Positions 34,693 through 46,400 of a stretch of 64,000 nt of DNA are shown here, one piece after another. Source of the DNA: Tanytarsus gracilentus (lineage: Eukaryota; Arthropoda; Insecta; Diptera; Chironomidae). The translations under genes and the position numbers were made by a program. The stretch spans positions 778,001-842,000 of the forward strand of contig JAXRKN010000044.1 in the NCBI GenBank assembly GCA_038502055.1, read 5' to 3'. The stretch's first letter is position 1. Each line of letters opens with the position of its first letter. The notes under the pieces were generated by a model. That model was not told the DNA's origin and made no database searches. It was given only the letters and a program-made list of their open reading frames with translations.

Positions 34693-36487
34693 AGTTTTGC
34701 GCTCGAAATTGTGTAAGGTTAATTCGCTGGGTCATAAAATAATTCTCTCGTTTAAAGGTAAATAAATTTAAAGCACAATGCGACAAAGTGACATCAAAAA
34801 TAGCTCATTGAAAAGCAGAAGATAAAAAGTGCTTTTAAATAATTATTTGATGCGCATCGGCAAGTGCAAATCACTTCACAAATATAGAGCTCGTCGCGTG
34901 AAAAATGAGAACATTTTTGAATTGACTTTCGCCGCTTGCTTTCATTTGAGTGCCTTGATGGAATGCAAACTGTAACTATTTACCTCGTAAAATTTCATTC
35001 AAGCGTCAATAAATTTCAAAGTGGCGATGGGACAGTGCAAAATTTTCCTAATTAGCCTTTAAACAAAAAAAAACTTGTATTGTTTCATTTGTAACATCGC
35101 AAAAAAAATGTATATTAAGTTTGCACTATGACATGTGCATGTGTAAAAAAAACAATTAAAGATATTCATCACATTCATATTTTGTATGTACGGAAGCGTG
35201 CTAATTATTGACATCTTTAAGTCTAATCTGCAAGTAAAGATCTTCATTTATAAAGTCAAATTCAATGTTAATTAATTTCTTAATTGCATTTATACAGAGT
35301 CAAAGGGAAATCGTGCAAAATGTGACACGGGAAGTCATAAGTAATAACAAAATGAAATTAATTCTTTCAATTTAATAAAGCAAATTTTTAGACTAATTTG
35401 CAAATAATGAAGATTTAAGTGAAAGGAAGCGAGTGCATGCGATTTCCTTTGAGCTGTTTGAAAATTTTGACATCTTTTTTAATAATCAATAAAATTTAAC
35501 AAAAAGTTTAACTTTGTTGCAAACTTTTGAAAAGTTTTTAATGCAAAATATTTTTGAAGAATTTTACAATATTTTTGTACAGCTAAGAGAATATTACATA
35601 TTTAAATTTCAAAAATCCGTTAAATTCAAATTTTGCACATTTTTTCCAATCCATCCCCGAATTTATTTTAAAATTTAATTAAACCGTGAACTGCTTGATT
35701 GCCAAGGGTGAAAGATCACACGAGAAAACTTACTGAAGGAAATGAGTTATTATGCAAATTTTAAACATTATTAAGCAGAGACAATTTTGTGAGTATTTAC
35801 GATGTCCAATGCGATTCATATTCAGTTTTCAAATCAAACTGTGTCTCGTCAATTGTCAGAGAGTAAAACAAAAATAGAAACCTCAAAAGTTATTCACAAA
35901 CGGACATTGACACGAGTTATATATCTTGTATGACATGGTGATAAGCGTGGTAGGGAAGCATTGGAAAAATTGCTCAAATTTACTTGAAGAGCAAAGAAGA
36001 AAATTTCAATAAGTTTGTAATAAATTTTTCTATTGAGAAAACAAAACCAAAATAAATTATTCAGAGAATTTTTTTCGTATTTTTCGGTTTGTTTTTTGAA
36101 TTTTTGCCATTTATTTTTTTAAATAAAGTTCATTTTTTTCTAAATTTGAAATTTTTGCTCTTTAAATATTTTTAGTCAATTTTCCTCTCATCGATTTCGT
36201 ATTTGAAGGACTTTGACCTTGTGACTTATGAAGAGTTCAAATTTCACGCGTTATAAAATTCGTATGATATGGGCGGCATCCATGAATTATGAAACCCTCA
36301 AAATGTAAATTAATTTTTTTATAATTTTAAAATATTTAATTAAGTAATTGAAGTATTTATTTTAAAAATTAGAAAAGTTTCATAATTTACGAAATGACCC
36401 CGAAAAAATCTAATCAAAACAAAAACTTTGAAATTTAGTGATGCGACGATTATGAATGGGATGTAATAAAATTTTGACTTACTTTAC

Positions 36488-36574
36488 ATTGTCACTACTT
36501 AGAGCCGATTCTTCCGATTCAACCTGAACAAATGCGATGCGAGAGCGGGTAGGCGGTAACAGATGCTTGGGCAT
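36488..36574 (-). CDS. Possible first coding exon (29 codons), unidentified
   Basis: On the minus strand ATG opens 29 codons (MPKHLLPPTRSRIAF ... ESALSSDN) and stops at the donor AAT/GTAAAG, phase 0. Base composition is clearly more balanced than the flanks, and the peptide looks like a normal soluble N-terminus. It lies between transporter genes 3 and 2. It could start an alternative transcript of gene 2 (a phase-0 acceptor exists inside that gene's first coding exon, after the seventh codon) or a separate gene whose other exons I cannot find. Confidence 0.35.
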
Positions 36575-37783
36575 TTTGGCTCAGATGATGATGACTGATG
36601 AGGATGTTCAAAAGGAATTATAGCTCAAAGTAATGAAAGTGGATATGAACCGCACACAAAAAATGAGTTGATGAACTTGTGATTATGTGTGTGTGTAGAG
36701 TTGATGATATGACTTTTATATGTTTATCCTTTTTATATATCTTAAGACGTTGATTGTATGAAGAAGACTTGTAATGAATGACTGTCACTCAAATTCTATG
36801 TTACACAAATTATATTTTTTCATCATCATATTTTTTTTTGGCCAATAATTTCTCTCAATAATATTTTTTGTTATTTTTTTCGTTCTTTTCTCTCGATAGT
36901 GATTCAAATTGAATTTTCCACAACAATGTTTGAACACGCGCCACACAAAGCACTTTTACTATAATTAGAAAAACTCATTTAACGGACGTTTTACAAGCAA
37001 ATTTAATTACTTTACAATTTCTTCACGGAGAATCGAATGCACGGGGCAAGAAGAAGTTAAAGCACTGCCAGTGACTCAAAATTTCTCGGAGAGGTCGACA
37101 CACGAAAATAAGTCTTCTTTGATAACCTCTCTCAGCGGCTCGCGTCACATGCAAATCTTCTCTTGAGAATTTTTTTACTCTCGTTCGAATGTTCTGTAAG
37201 AATATTTTTTCCACAATCGATTCTTCACCAACACAAGATTTTCACTTGGATATGAAATAAAGTCATCGTCTTGTGTTACCATGTTACAAAGTTTCTCGGA
37301 CATTTGTCGGATAATGTAAATATTAACGAACTTCTTTTCGCTTCGATAAATTGATTAGGATCACATGAGTGAGACATAAAAATTTCTAGACACTAAATTC
37401 ACTCTTCTTGATTCTTTCTAACTTTGAATTCTCCAAAAGTGCCAAATTAATAAATTCCTTCTCGACTATTCGCATTCCTACGAGCGACTGGAGAGATAAA
37501 AAATGAAAACGTTTGTGAAAATGCGAAAATTATGGAAATTTTTTATTGCTTTCGTGCGTGGAAAATGGAAAAATTGTGGAAGAGAAAAATCGATATTTGT
37601 TGCTTTTCCGGCAGAGGGAGCACTAGCATGAAATGTGAGAAAAAGAAAAAAACATCATGAACCTTTTTTTGTTCTACTTTATTTATTTATTGACATTTTA
37701 TTATTGGGAATATTCTCTAAGGGCACAATTGTCTGATTGCTTCATACTCGAATATAATTGCTCAAATATTTGCTAATTCTTTA

Positions 37784-40700
37784 TTAGATGGTAAATAGGA
37801 GAATGTAAAGATTTGTGAAGAGCACTGAGGTCAGCATGATTGGGAAGCCAAATCTGATAGGAGAGAGAGGAAAAGTTTTGGAATTTGTTATGTAAAAATA
37901 ATTTTTTCATACTTTAAATAATCCATGAATGTCATTTTGTATCCATGCTGTTCGGCAATACCCGCACAAATGACATTCGCCGACGCACCAACTAAAGTTC
38001 CGTTTCCTCCCAAAGCTGGCCCGAATGCGAGTGCCCACACAAGTGGCTTTGTTAGAAAAATAAATAAATTTTTTAAATTTGTGAGAAAAAAAATTTCCAG
38101 GAAATTTTTAGGAATTTTCAAAAAATTCAATACCTGCAAAGGAAGTCCAAGCTTTGGATTTGCGGCTAATGAAATGACAATTTTCACCATCATTTGTGTT
38201 ACCGGCAATGACTCTACGAAAGCGGAAGTTAATGCCGACACCCATAAAATAATTATTACTGCAACGGCCAAGCGATAATCCTTTGAAACTCCTTTTATGA
38301 GACTCTCAGTGCCGGATCCAATCCATGCGATAAAGCCCATCCTCTCAACAGCTTCCATTAACACAAACATTGCGGCAAAGAAAAGCAATGTCGGCCACTC
38401 GACACGGTGGAGAATTGAATCCATGTCGTCTCTCTCGCTGATAATCAACAGGAAAATTATGCCGATAAGTGCTGACCATCCGAGTGATAATCGCCTAATT
38501 TCAGGCATTGATTGAACGAAGAAAAGCACAAGAATAAAAATTAACGCAATTCCTGACTTAATCAACAAGCCTTTCTTCTTAATCGGATATGCTTTCTCCA
38601 TTTCGTCGAGTGTCGACTTGTAGCGCGTCGTTTCAACAACACCTTTTGACATTCTCTTCTTGAGCTCTTGACGGAGTCCTTTTATTTTCTTCATGAGTGT
38701 CTGCCTTATAAGATCAGCGTCCTTAGAGAAGGGCGATATACTGTTACGTAAAGCACGTTCCCAAGTCATTAGAGATTTTTTCAGCATCTAAATGAATTCA
38801 TTTTAATAAGCAAAAAATTTGATATAAGAAAAGAAATAATTTAATTAAAAATGAGCAGCAAACCTTAACGTCTTTTGGCTCATGAATAAATAATTTGTTG
38901 ACATTGTTGTAAATGAATCGAAGATGAATGTTGGTTGTGATTACAATAATGACTGTTCCGACGAGCATATGAAGTGTGAAATTCAAAAAAGTTACGCCCT
39001 GTTTGAGATTATAAGAAAATTATTAAAATTTTCCTAGTTGTATAAATTTTGTTGTTTCCCACAAACTTGTAAACATAATTAATTTAATCATAAAATTTCT
39101 AACCTGTTCCAAAATCGAAGCATTTGTTGTCTGCGAAAAAAGTTATTTAATTTATTTTAATGACTTGAAATTAAAAATAATTTCTTTACTCACCCTAAAA
39201 AAGAGAAAAAAATATTTCGAGAAAATGAAAAGTTATTACTGCGAGCTCTCATCATAAATCAATCAACTTACACTAATGAAAAGAGGAAAATAAAAATTAT
39301 TTTTTACGTGCTTAGAATTTATTTTCGCATTTTATTACCGATTATATTTTGGGGGTCACCGATCGGAGTTGCACAACCACCTATTAATAATTAAATTTTA
39401 GTATTAATTTTTTAAAAATAAATATTAAGATTTTTAAATTTGTGAAACAAGGAAAATTTTTCAATCTTTTTCACTTTCATCCAGTGGCAATATAACTGTT
39501 GTTAATTGACGAATAAAACTTAATTTTCTTCTTCTTTTCCTACCTATATTAGCATGCACAATAATGGCCATGAGAATCGGTGTTGGATTTATATCCATAT
39601 CTTCGCAAAGTGTAATCGTTATTGGAGCCATTAGCAGAACAGTTGTCACATTGTCCAGAAGCATCGAGATTAAAGCAGTAATTATGCAAAGGCAATGGAT
39701 GAGCGGCCAAATTTGTCCATTTGTGACCTAATTGAGTAAATTTTTCTTGTTAGGATTTTATCAAATTCAACTCCACTTTACCCTATAAGCATAGACAGCA
39801 AGATGATCAAAAACCCCAGTCTCTGTCAGAATTGCCACTAATATCATCATCGAAAACAGCAAGAGAATTGTTTCTACGTCAATCCAGCCAATAATTTCCT
39901 CATGAGTGGGTCTATCGTTAAGTGCAGCAAGAAGAGCGATTGATAATGTGCTCGCAATTATAGCTGCAAAAGTTCTATGGACAATCTGCGTTGAATGGTG
40001 ATGAAAAAATTATAAATTTAAATTTCAAATTTTCCGTTAAATTTTTCAAAAATCAAATATTTGGTAATTTTTTAACCCTTGTGGCACATTTTAGAAAATT
40101 TCAACAAATTAACAAAAATTCTACAAAATTTTTAAAAATTTAAAAATTTCCGTTAAAGTTATGAAAATTTAAAATTTACAAGACTCTTAATTTGTGCCAC
40201 TAGGGAACATCTGCTAGCTTCAACTTACCTCCCATATAATGCAAACATACAGCAGCATTAACGTGAACGTTGCAAAAAGTACGCCAATTTGTTTATTGAT
40301 GGGCGTAAAGTCGACACTAATAACAATTGGCATTTCTTGCTTCTCTCCCACCGCGGATTTTGAGAAATTACTTACAAAGACCACTTGTATCACATCATCG
40401 TCGTGAAGATCCTCGAGATTATCTTCCGTGATGTCAAATGTAAATTCAATATTTGTCGCATTAACGGAATCAATCTCCTCGGGCTTATAGAGATAAAGCG
40501 TTTTATTTGGCGTGAGGACTTTGTCGGAATCAGTTTGAAGGTAGATGACGAGGGAGTTATCCTTATTTTTAGGATCCACAACTCGATTACTCTTATTGCT
40601 TGACTTCTTAAATCTCGTAAATTCTTTTTGGTTGGGCAAGAATGGCGCTTGAATTGTGAGGCTAATCAGGGTCCCATTTGGCAGTCGAGGAAGGTTATAA

Positions 40701-41509
40701 AATTTCGGCTCATCAATCGGCACCACAAGCTGACGCTTCTCAATCTTCTTTTCCGGCGTTGATGTGAGAAAAATGATCATTAAGATCCAAATGAAGATGA
40801 GAAAGAAAACTTTTCCGGCCTCATGGAAAGGACTTTCAATCATCTTTGGATGATGTCCAGAATGTTCGTGCGGCTCTGGATGATCCTCAAATTTTGACGG
40901 CGACTCAACCAATGTAACTCGATGATGAACTTTGTGCGGCAATGGCGACGGCTTAATTTCTTCCATATCCGAGTAGTCGGACGCTCTCTCATGATAGTCA
41001 TCGACGAAACTGCAGCTGGGATTGGCCGTCACTTTCATATTTATAAATTGAGTGTCGTCAGAGTCGTCTTCCGAATGCGAATGCTTCTCAATTTCGACTG
41101 AAAGTCGATTGCTTGCAACCATTTCGAGTTCATCGTGCACCAAAAATGAATGTCTCGAAGTGTTTTCACTGTGCTCAGCTAATTTTTTTGGAAGAATTGA
41201 ATTTGTGAAGCGCGAGTTAAAAAATTATTTCGTGATGATTTCTTTCAATTAAAGCACAAAAGGCCAATTTAGAAGAGAATTACCTTGCCATCTCTCCGCC
41301 TCCCTCTGAAAATTGATCATGGATGGATCTTGTCGAATTTCGCCGGGCAGTGCTCGCCACACTTGCAGCGTCGCCTCGGTAACTCTATGTTTGGGAATTA
41401 CAAGATTGAATAATGATTTTTTGCGTTTTTTCTTTTTCTCCTGATCGTCCTGCGTTGCTACCGGTGACGTGATAGCGGCACTCGTTTGTGAACGTTTAAA
41501 AAGACCCAT
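37784..41509 (-). CDS. P-protein/OCA2-like (hoepel-type) transporter, paralogue 3 (875 aa)
   Basis: Twelve exons: 41509..41284, 41178..40229, 39985..39782, 39727..39544, 39380..39339, 39272 (one base), 39194 (one base), 39130..39104, 38998..38864, 38787..38134, 38046..37913, 37853..37784. The sum is 2,628 nt in frame. The start chosen is the Met at 41509 (MGLFKR), matching MGLFKK of paralogue 4. An in-frame ATG 23 codons upstream exists. Family signatures are present (LLDNVTTVLLMAPIT, WPTLLFFAAMFVLMEAV, GASANVICAG), but it is the most diverged copy: GDPQN for GDPPN, FVESLP for FVD-IP, and a C-terminus without the FTWH ending. A large 950-nt exon replaces several exons of paralogues 1 and 2. 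It forms a structural pair with paralogue 4. Possibly altered in transport. Confidence 0.9.
39194..39194 (-). other. One-nucleotide exon of P-protein gene 3 (second of two)
   Basis: The base G (minus strand) lies between acceptor CTTTTTTAG and donor GTGAGT. It gives the third base of the Val536 codon and is the position shared with the one-base exons of the other paralogues. Confidence 0.7.
39272..39272 (-). other. One-nucleotide exon of P-protein gene 3 (first of two)
   Basis: The base T (minus strand) lies between acceptor TTTCATTAG and donor GTAAGT. It would supply the second base of the Val536 codon: G from the preceding 42-nt exon, T here, G from the exon at 39194. The flanking introns are 66, 77 and 63 nt. 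Confidence 0.7.
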
Positions 41510-43452
41510 TTTTGTTGCTTCCTTGAGCTTTCTTTCAATGACTTTCGTATGTACCACCCCTCTCTGATAATTTATCATTTTATACGTGCGGCATTGAAAA
41601 AAATTCTCGACTCATAAAAAAATATTTTGTTCAATGAGCGAGAAAGTTTTTCAGATGGAAAAAGTTTATAGAGAGAAAGTGATGTCAGATGTAAGCAAAA
41701 GCATGTGATCCAAAAAAAAATATTTGCAGAGAGCGGAAAAAGTTTTAAATTTATGGCATGAATGAGTTTGTTAAAAGACAAAAATTATACAAATGAGAAA
41801 ATTAAGTTTTTCTCGTGAATTGAAAGTAATAAAAAGCTTGTTTTCGGGGACATTTTGAATATTTTGTGACGCTTGATGTTTTGTATTCATGGCATGATTT
41901 TTATTTAACCAAATACTTCATCGAGAACGTTTCACGTACTTACTTATTTATGACATGGGTTATATATGTCATCTTTTTATGTAACAATCCCTCGAGAATT
42001 TAAAAATTTTATGAGCTTTGATAACATTTTTGGGATGTTTATTTTAAAAGGGTACCAAAAGCCATTTTATGTCATATGATTTTTAAATTAATTATTCAAT
42101 GTTTTAGATATTTTGATTTTGTATTAAAATGTTTTAATTGATTATGTTATAAACTAAAATTATTTGTTTTAAAATATAAAAATTATTGTAATTTAAAATG
42201 TCGGTTAAAAATTTAAAACTGCTAGAAAATTGAATATTTTTAAAATATTAAAATTACCTAAATTAATTGAAAATTTCAAATTCAATGGGTTTTCAATTGA
42301 TGAACAAAGTTTAGTTAGACGTTAGTTTATTTTTAATTATTCCAAAAATTCTTTAATTTTTCTAGCAGATTATAATTTTTGAATATTTTTAAAATCTCTT
42401 TTCCTCCATGCAATGAAAACACTTAACTAACTTTTATAATTAACAATCATTCTCATCTCAGTTCATGCCACTCTTTCTTAATAAAATATTCTAACTTTCA
42501 TAAACTTCTAAAAGACTTCAACTAGGTCATGGTGCGTCATCATACCCGAGATGCTACACTTTAGGCGCAAATGTTGTGGCAAAAAAACTTTTGTAAGTTA
42601 CTTCATCAAACAAGTGTTATTGCTCAAGTATTTAATTTACTGTTGGATAACTTTGCTTTCTGTAAACATCTCGGATGGTTCTTTTGAAGTATACAAAGTT
42701 CGAAGTGATAAATCGACTATTAAGATGCATTGTGAGTTCTGTTTTCGTACACGATTGAATTTTTTCATTCTCAATTCAAAAAAATCATAATTTGGCATGT
42801 TACCAAAAAAAATTTACAGCCGATTAGGGTTGCGTTGATTGTCGCTTTAATTTGGTGTAAACACGAATGTCGATACCATAAAAATGAAGAAGAAAAAACT
42901 ATCGATTACGAATGCGGGTATTTGCCACAAAAAAAATATGACAAAAGGTCTTTTTCCTCTCAATTTAAGTTATGTTAATAAAACTGACATCACTCCCACT
43001 CGGATTATAAAAAAAATTATGTTGCGTTTAGTTCTAGCTTTTATTCTCACCGATCGCACGCAGATGACTGAAAATTTTAAGTACAATCGTGAGCTCGCTC
43101 TAGAAATCAAAAGAGTTTTAGCTTCGCTCGTGTTCTATACTCACTCTGAAGTGTGAACAACTAGACATTTTATTATATCTTACACTCTCGCCTTTTGCCT
43201 GCTCTCCAAAAAAAAAAAATTATAAAAATTTCATTCAGAGTTTTTGCGCTTCCTTCCCCGAATAAATTTTATTTTTTTTGGTCTATAATTGTGAATGTGT
43301 GTGAGAGAGAATTTAAAAAATTTACATTACTCATCTATCGCTTGATGTCAAAGTCAGACGTGAAAAAACATTTTTAAACTGTTTACTATAAATTTAATTT
43401 TTATTTCATTTAAAATTTCTTACATTTTTATATTTTTTGGTCTGTTATACAG
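41510..43452 (+). other. Intergenic between transporter genes 3 and 4
   Basis: AT-rich spacer of about 1.9 kb. It contains the 5' region of gene 3 and the 3' UTR of gene 4 (minus-strand poly(A) signal at 43400-43405). Two short plus-strand open frames near 42.5-43.2 kb are Lys/Phe-rich, lack splice or promoter support, and are not called. Confidence 0.55.
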
Positions 43453-46400
43453 TTAATGCCATGTAAATAAGCAGTGAGCTATTAACAAATATGCGGTGGT
43501 AATTATAATTGATCCGATCATGATTGGAAATCCAAATCTGTTGAAGAGAGAAAATTTTCTATCAAATTAGTTTTAAGTTTTTCAGTTGATTATTCACATT
43601 TAAAGTGAGAGCTTACAATTGAGAATTCTCAAATTTCTGAATTAAAATTTTACTCACTTAAAGAAATCCATAAAAGTCATTTTGTAGCCATGCTGTTCGG
43701 CGATGCCCGCACAAATTACATTCGCCGACGCTCCCACAACCGTTCCATTTCCCCCTAAACTCGGACCAAACGCAAGCGCCCACACCAGTGGCTGCAATGG
43801 TAATCCAATCCTTGCCGCAAGCGAGATGACGATTTTAATAAAAAGCTGAGTCACAGGAATGGAATCGACGAAGGCAGATGTTATCGCCGACACCCACAAG
43901 ATGATGATAATAGCGACGGCCAATCGATAGTCCTTTGATACGCTCTTTATGATATCCTCGCAACCATTACCAATCCACGCAATAAATCCTAAACGATCTA
44001 CGGCTTCCATAAGCACAAACATGGCAGCGAAAAAGAGAAGTGTGGAGAATTCGACTCGATGTAGGATGTGGTCCATATTGTCACGATTGCTGATTATCAA
44101 TAACAGTATGACTCCCAAGAGGGCCGACCATCCGAGCGATAATCGATGAATTTGAGGAAAGGATTCGACCATGAAAAGGCAAATGATGAAGGCCAATGCA
44201 ATGCCTGATTTTATCAGTAAGCCTTTCTTCTTCAAAGGATAAGCCTTCTCCATTTCTTCGAGTGTCGATTTATATCGAGCCACTGCAATGCCTCCCTTTG
44301 CCATCTTCTTCTTCAGTTCATGCTTAAGAACTTTTACTTTTTTGAGGAGCGTATCACGGACCATATTGCTGTCCTTGCTCATTGGAGAAACAGAAGCGGC
44401 CGCACGTTCCCATACAATAATGTTTCGCTTGAGAACTTTAATCTCTTTCGGTTCGTGAATGAAAAGAGTATTGATGTCTTTGTAGTTAAAGCGTAAATGG
44501 AGATTTGTTGTGATAGTGAGAATGATGACGCCGATAAGCATGTGAACTGTAAAGCTTATAAACGTGACACCCTGTGACGATTTTATTTTAGAAATTTAAC
44601 GTTATTTTTGAAATTTGATATTTTATACTTACACTTTCGAGAATTGTGGGATTCGATGTCTAAAAGGAGCGTGGAAAAAAGAAAAACATTGCTATGAATA
44701 CTTACGTAAGTGAAAAGGTACAAAACGCTTACACTGTAAACAAAGTTCAAATATTAGTTTGAAAATTAAATGCAAATTAATTTGTTAAACTTTACATAAT
44801 AATGTTTGGAGGATCTCCGACGGGTGTTGTTGTTCCTGTTGAATAATTTCAAATAATCAACATTCGAGAGCCATAAATTAGAAATATTGTTTACCTCCAA
44901 TGTTTGCATGAACGACAATTGCCATTAAAATGGGCGTTGGATTGAGGTCTGCGGAGGGAAGAGAAATTTGTGTAAAATTTGGTGAGAACTCAACACGTGG
45001 AATTTAAAACTAGGTTGTTGAATTTGAATTTAAAAAAATTCATAAAATTTCCAGCAAATGGACACAGAAAAGATTTTATTGCATTGAGTTTAAATCTCGG
45101 CTTCTAATACACTTTTCGACCTTAACTGTTATGTGTGTCCATTTGAGAGAAATTTTTCATTTTAAAAAAATCCTCACCGAGATCTTCGCACAACGTTATC
45201 GTTATGGGAGCCATCAAAAGAACCGTCGTTACATTATCCAACAGCATAGAGACGAGGCACGTTATAATACACAGACAGTGAATTAAGGGCCAAATTTTTC
45301 CGTTTGTAATCTAAATGTTATAAATTATTTAAAACTACAATTTCATTAAAATTTCTCTTTACCCTGTAAGCATACACGGCGAGATGATCAAAGACTCCGG
45401 TCTCTGTCAGAATGGCAACGAGTATCATCATAGCGAAGAGAAGTAAAATTGTTTCGACATCAATCCAGCCAATAATTTCAGCATGCGTTGGTCTATCATT
45501 GAGTGCAGCGAGACAAGCGATTGATAATGTGCTCGCAATCATCGCCGCAAATGTCCGATGGACAACCTAAATAACCATATTTTAGAGATGACGAAAAAAA
45601 GAGACGTTGACTACAAACCTCCCAAATAATTAATGCATAGAGGAAGATTAGAACGAACGCGGCGAAAATGACACCAATTTGCTTATTGATAGGGTTAATG
45701 TCATAGCTGAGAATGAGTGGCATTTCTTGCTTATTTTCCACTCGTGTCCTCGTAAAATTACTCTCAATTACGAGCTGAATTCTTTCATTATTCTCCTCAA
45801 CCACCTCCAAATTGTCCTCACCAATATCGAACATTATCGTTAAGCGGGTCGAGTTGACATGGTCGAATAGTTCGGGAGCAGTTATGGCATAGATTTTCGG
45901 TATTGTCAATGCTCTCAAACTGTCCGTGCGGAGATAAACGCGAAGATAATTTTCCTTTTCCTTCTCCTTCACGACCATCAATTTTCCACCTTGCGCTCGT
46001 CTATTCAGCAAATCCAGACGTCGCTGATTTTGTTCGAGGACTTCGGGCAAAAAGGAACCTTCGAGCGTCACATTAATTCTCGTTCCAGTCGGAAGAGTTG
46101 GAAAATTGTAAATCCTTGCGTCGTCAATCGGAACTGAGAGTTGTCGCTTTTCGATTTTTTTCTCGGGCGTGCCAGCCAAGAACAGGACCATTAAAAGCCA
46201 CACGACAACGAGAAACGATGTCTTCCCATATTTGTGAAAGGGATTTTGATTTTCTTTTTGAGTCTCTTCATGATGCTGCTCCTCTTCCTTGGGCGGAGTG
46301 TCTTGACGTGGACTCGCTTGAATTTGCACGCGATCTTTACCCTCCTGCCTGCTATATAAATTCAACGATGAAATTTCTTCACACGTGAAAGTCTTTTTTC

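Larger units (their letters stand above)
21173..37783 (+). other. Gene-poor interval between transporter pairs
   Basis: About 16.6 kb of AT-rich DNA without a complete gene. It should contain the promoter of gene 2 (just above 21172) and the 3' UTR of gene 3 (poly(A) signal of the minus strand at 37678-37683). Inside are three minus-strand exon-like segments (26306..26386, 30211..30306, 36488..36574), a direct duplication at 34085..34692, and a GC-richer patch at about 33480-33780. Open frames elsewhere are short and of low complexity. Confidence 0.6.

Noticed and set aside
41510..41578. Upstream in-frame ATG of transporter gene 3 (41578)
   Set aside because: The Met at 41509 matches the MGLFK start of paralogue 4. 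The extra 23 codons have no counterpart in the other copies.
42551..43156. Two plus-strand open frames of 79 and 90 codons between genes 3 and 4
   Set aside because: Low complexity, no signal peptide or domain, and no neighbouring exons.
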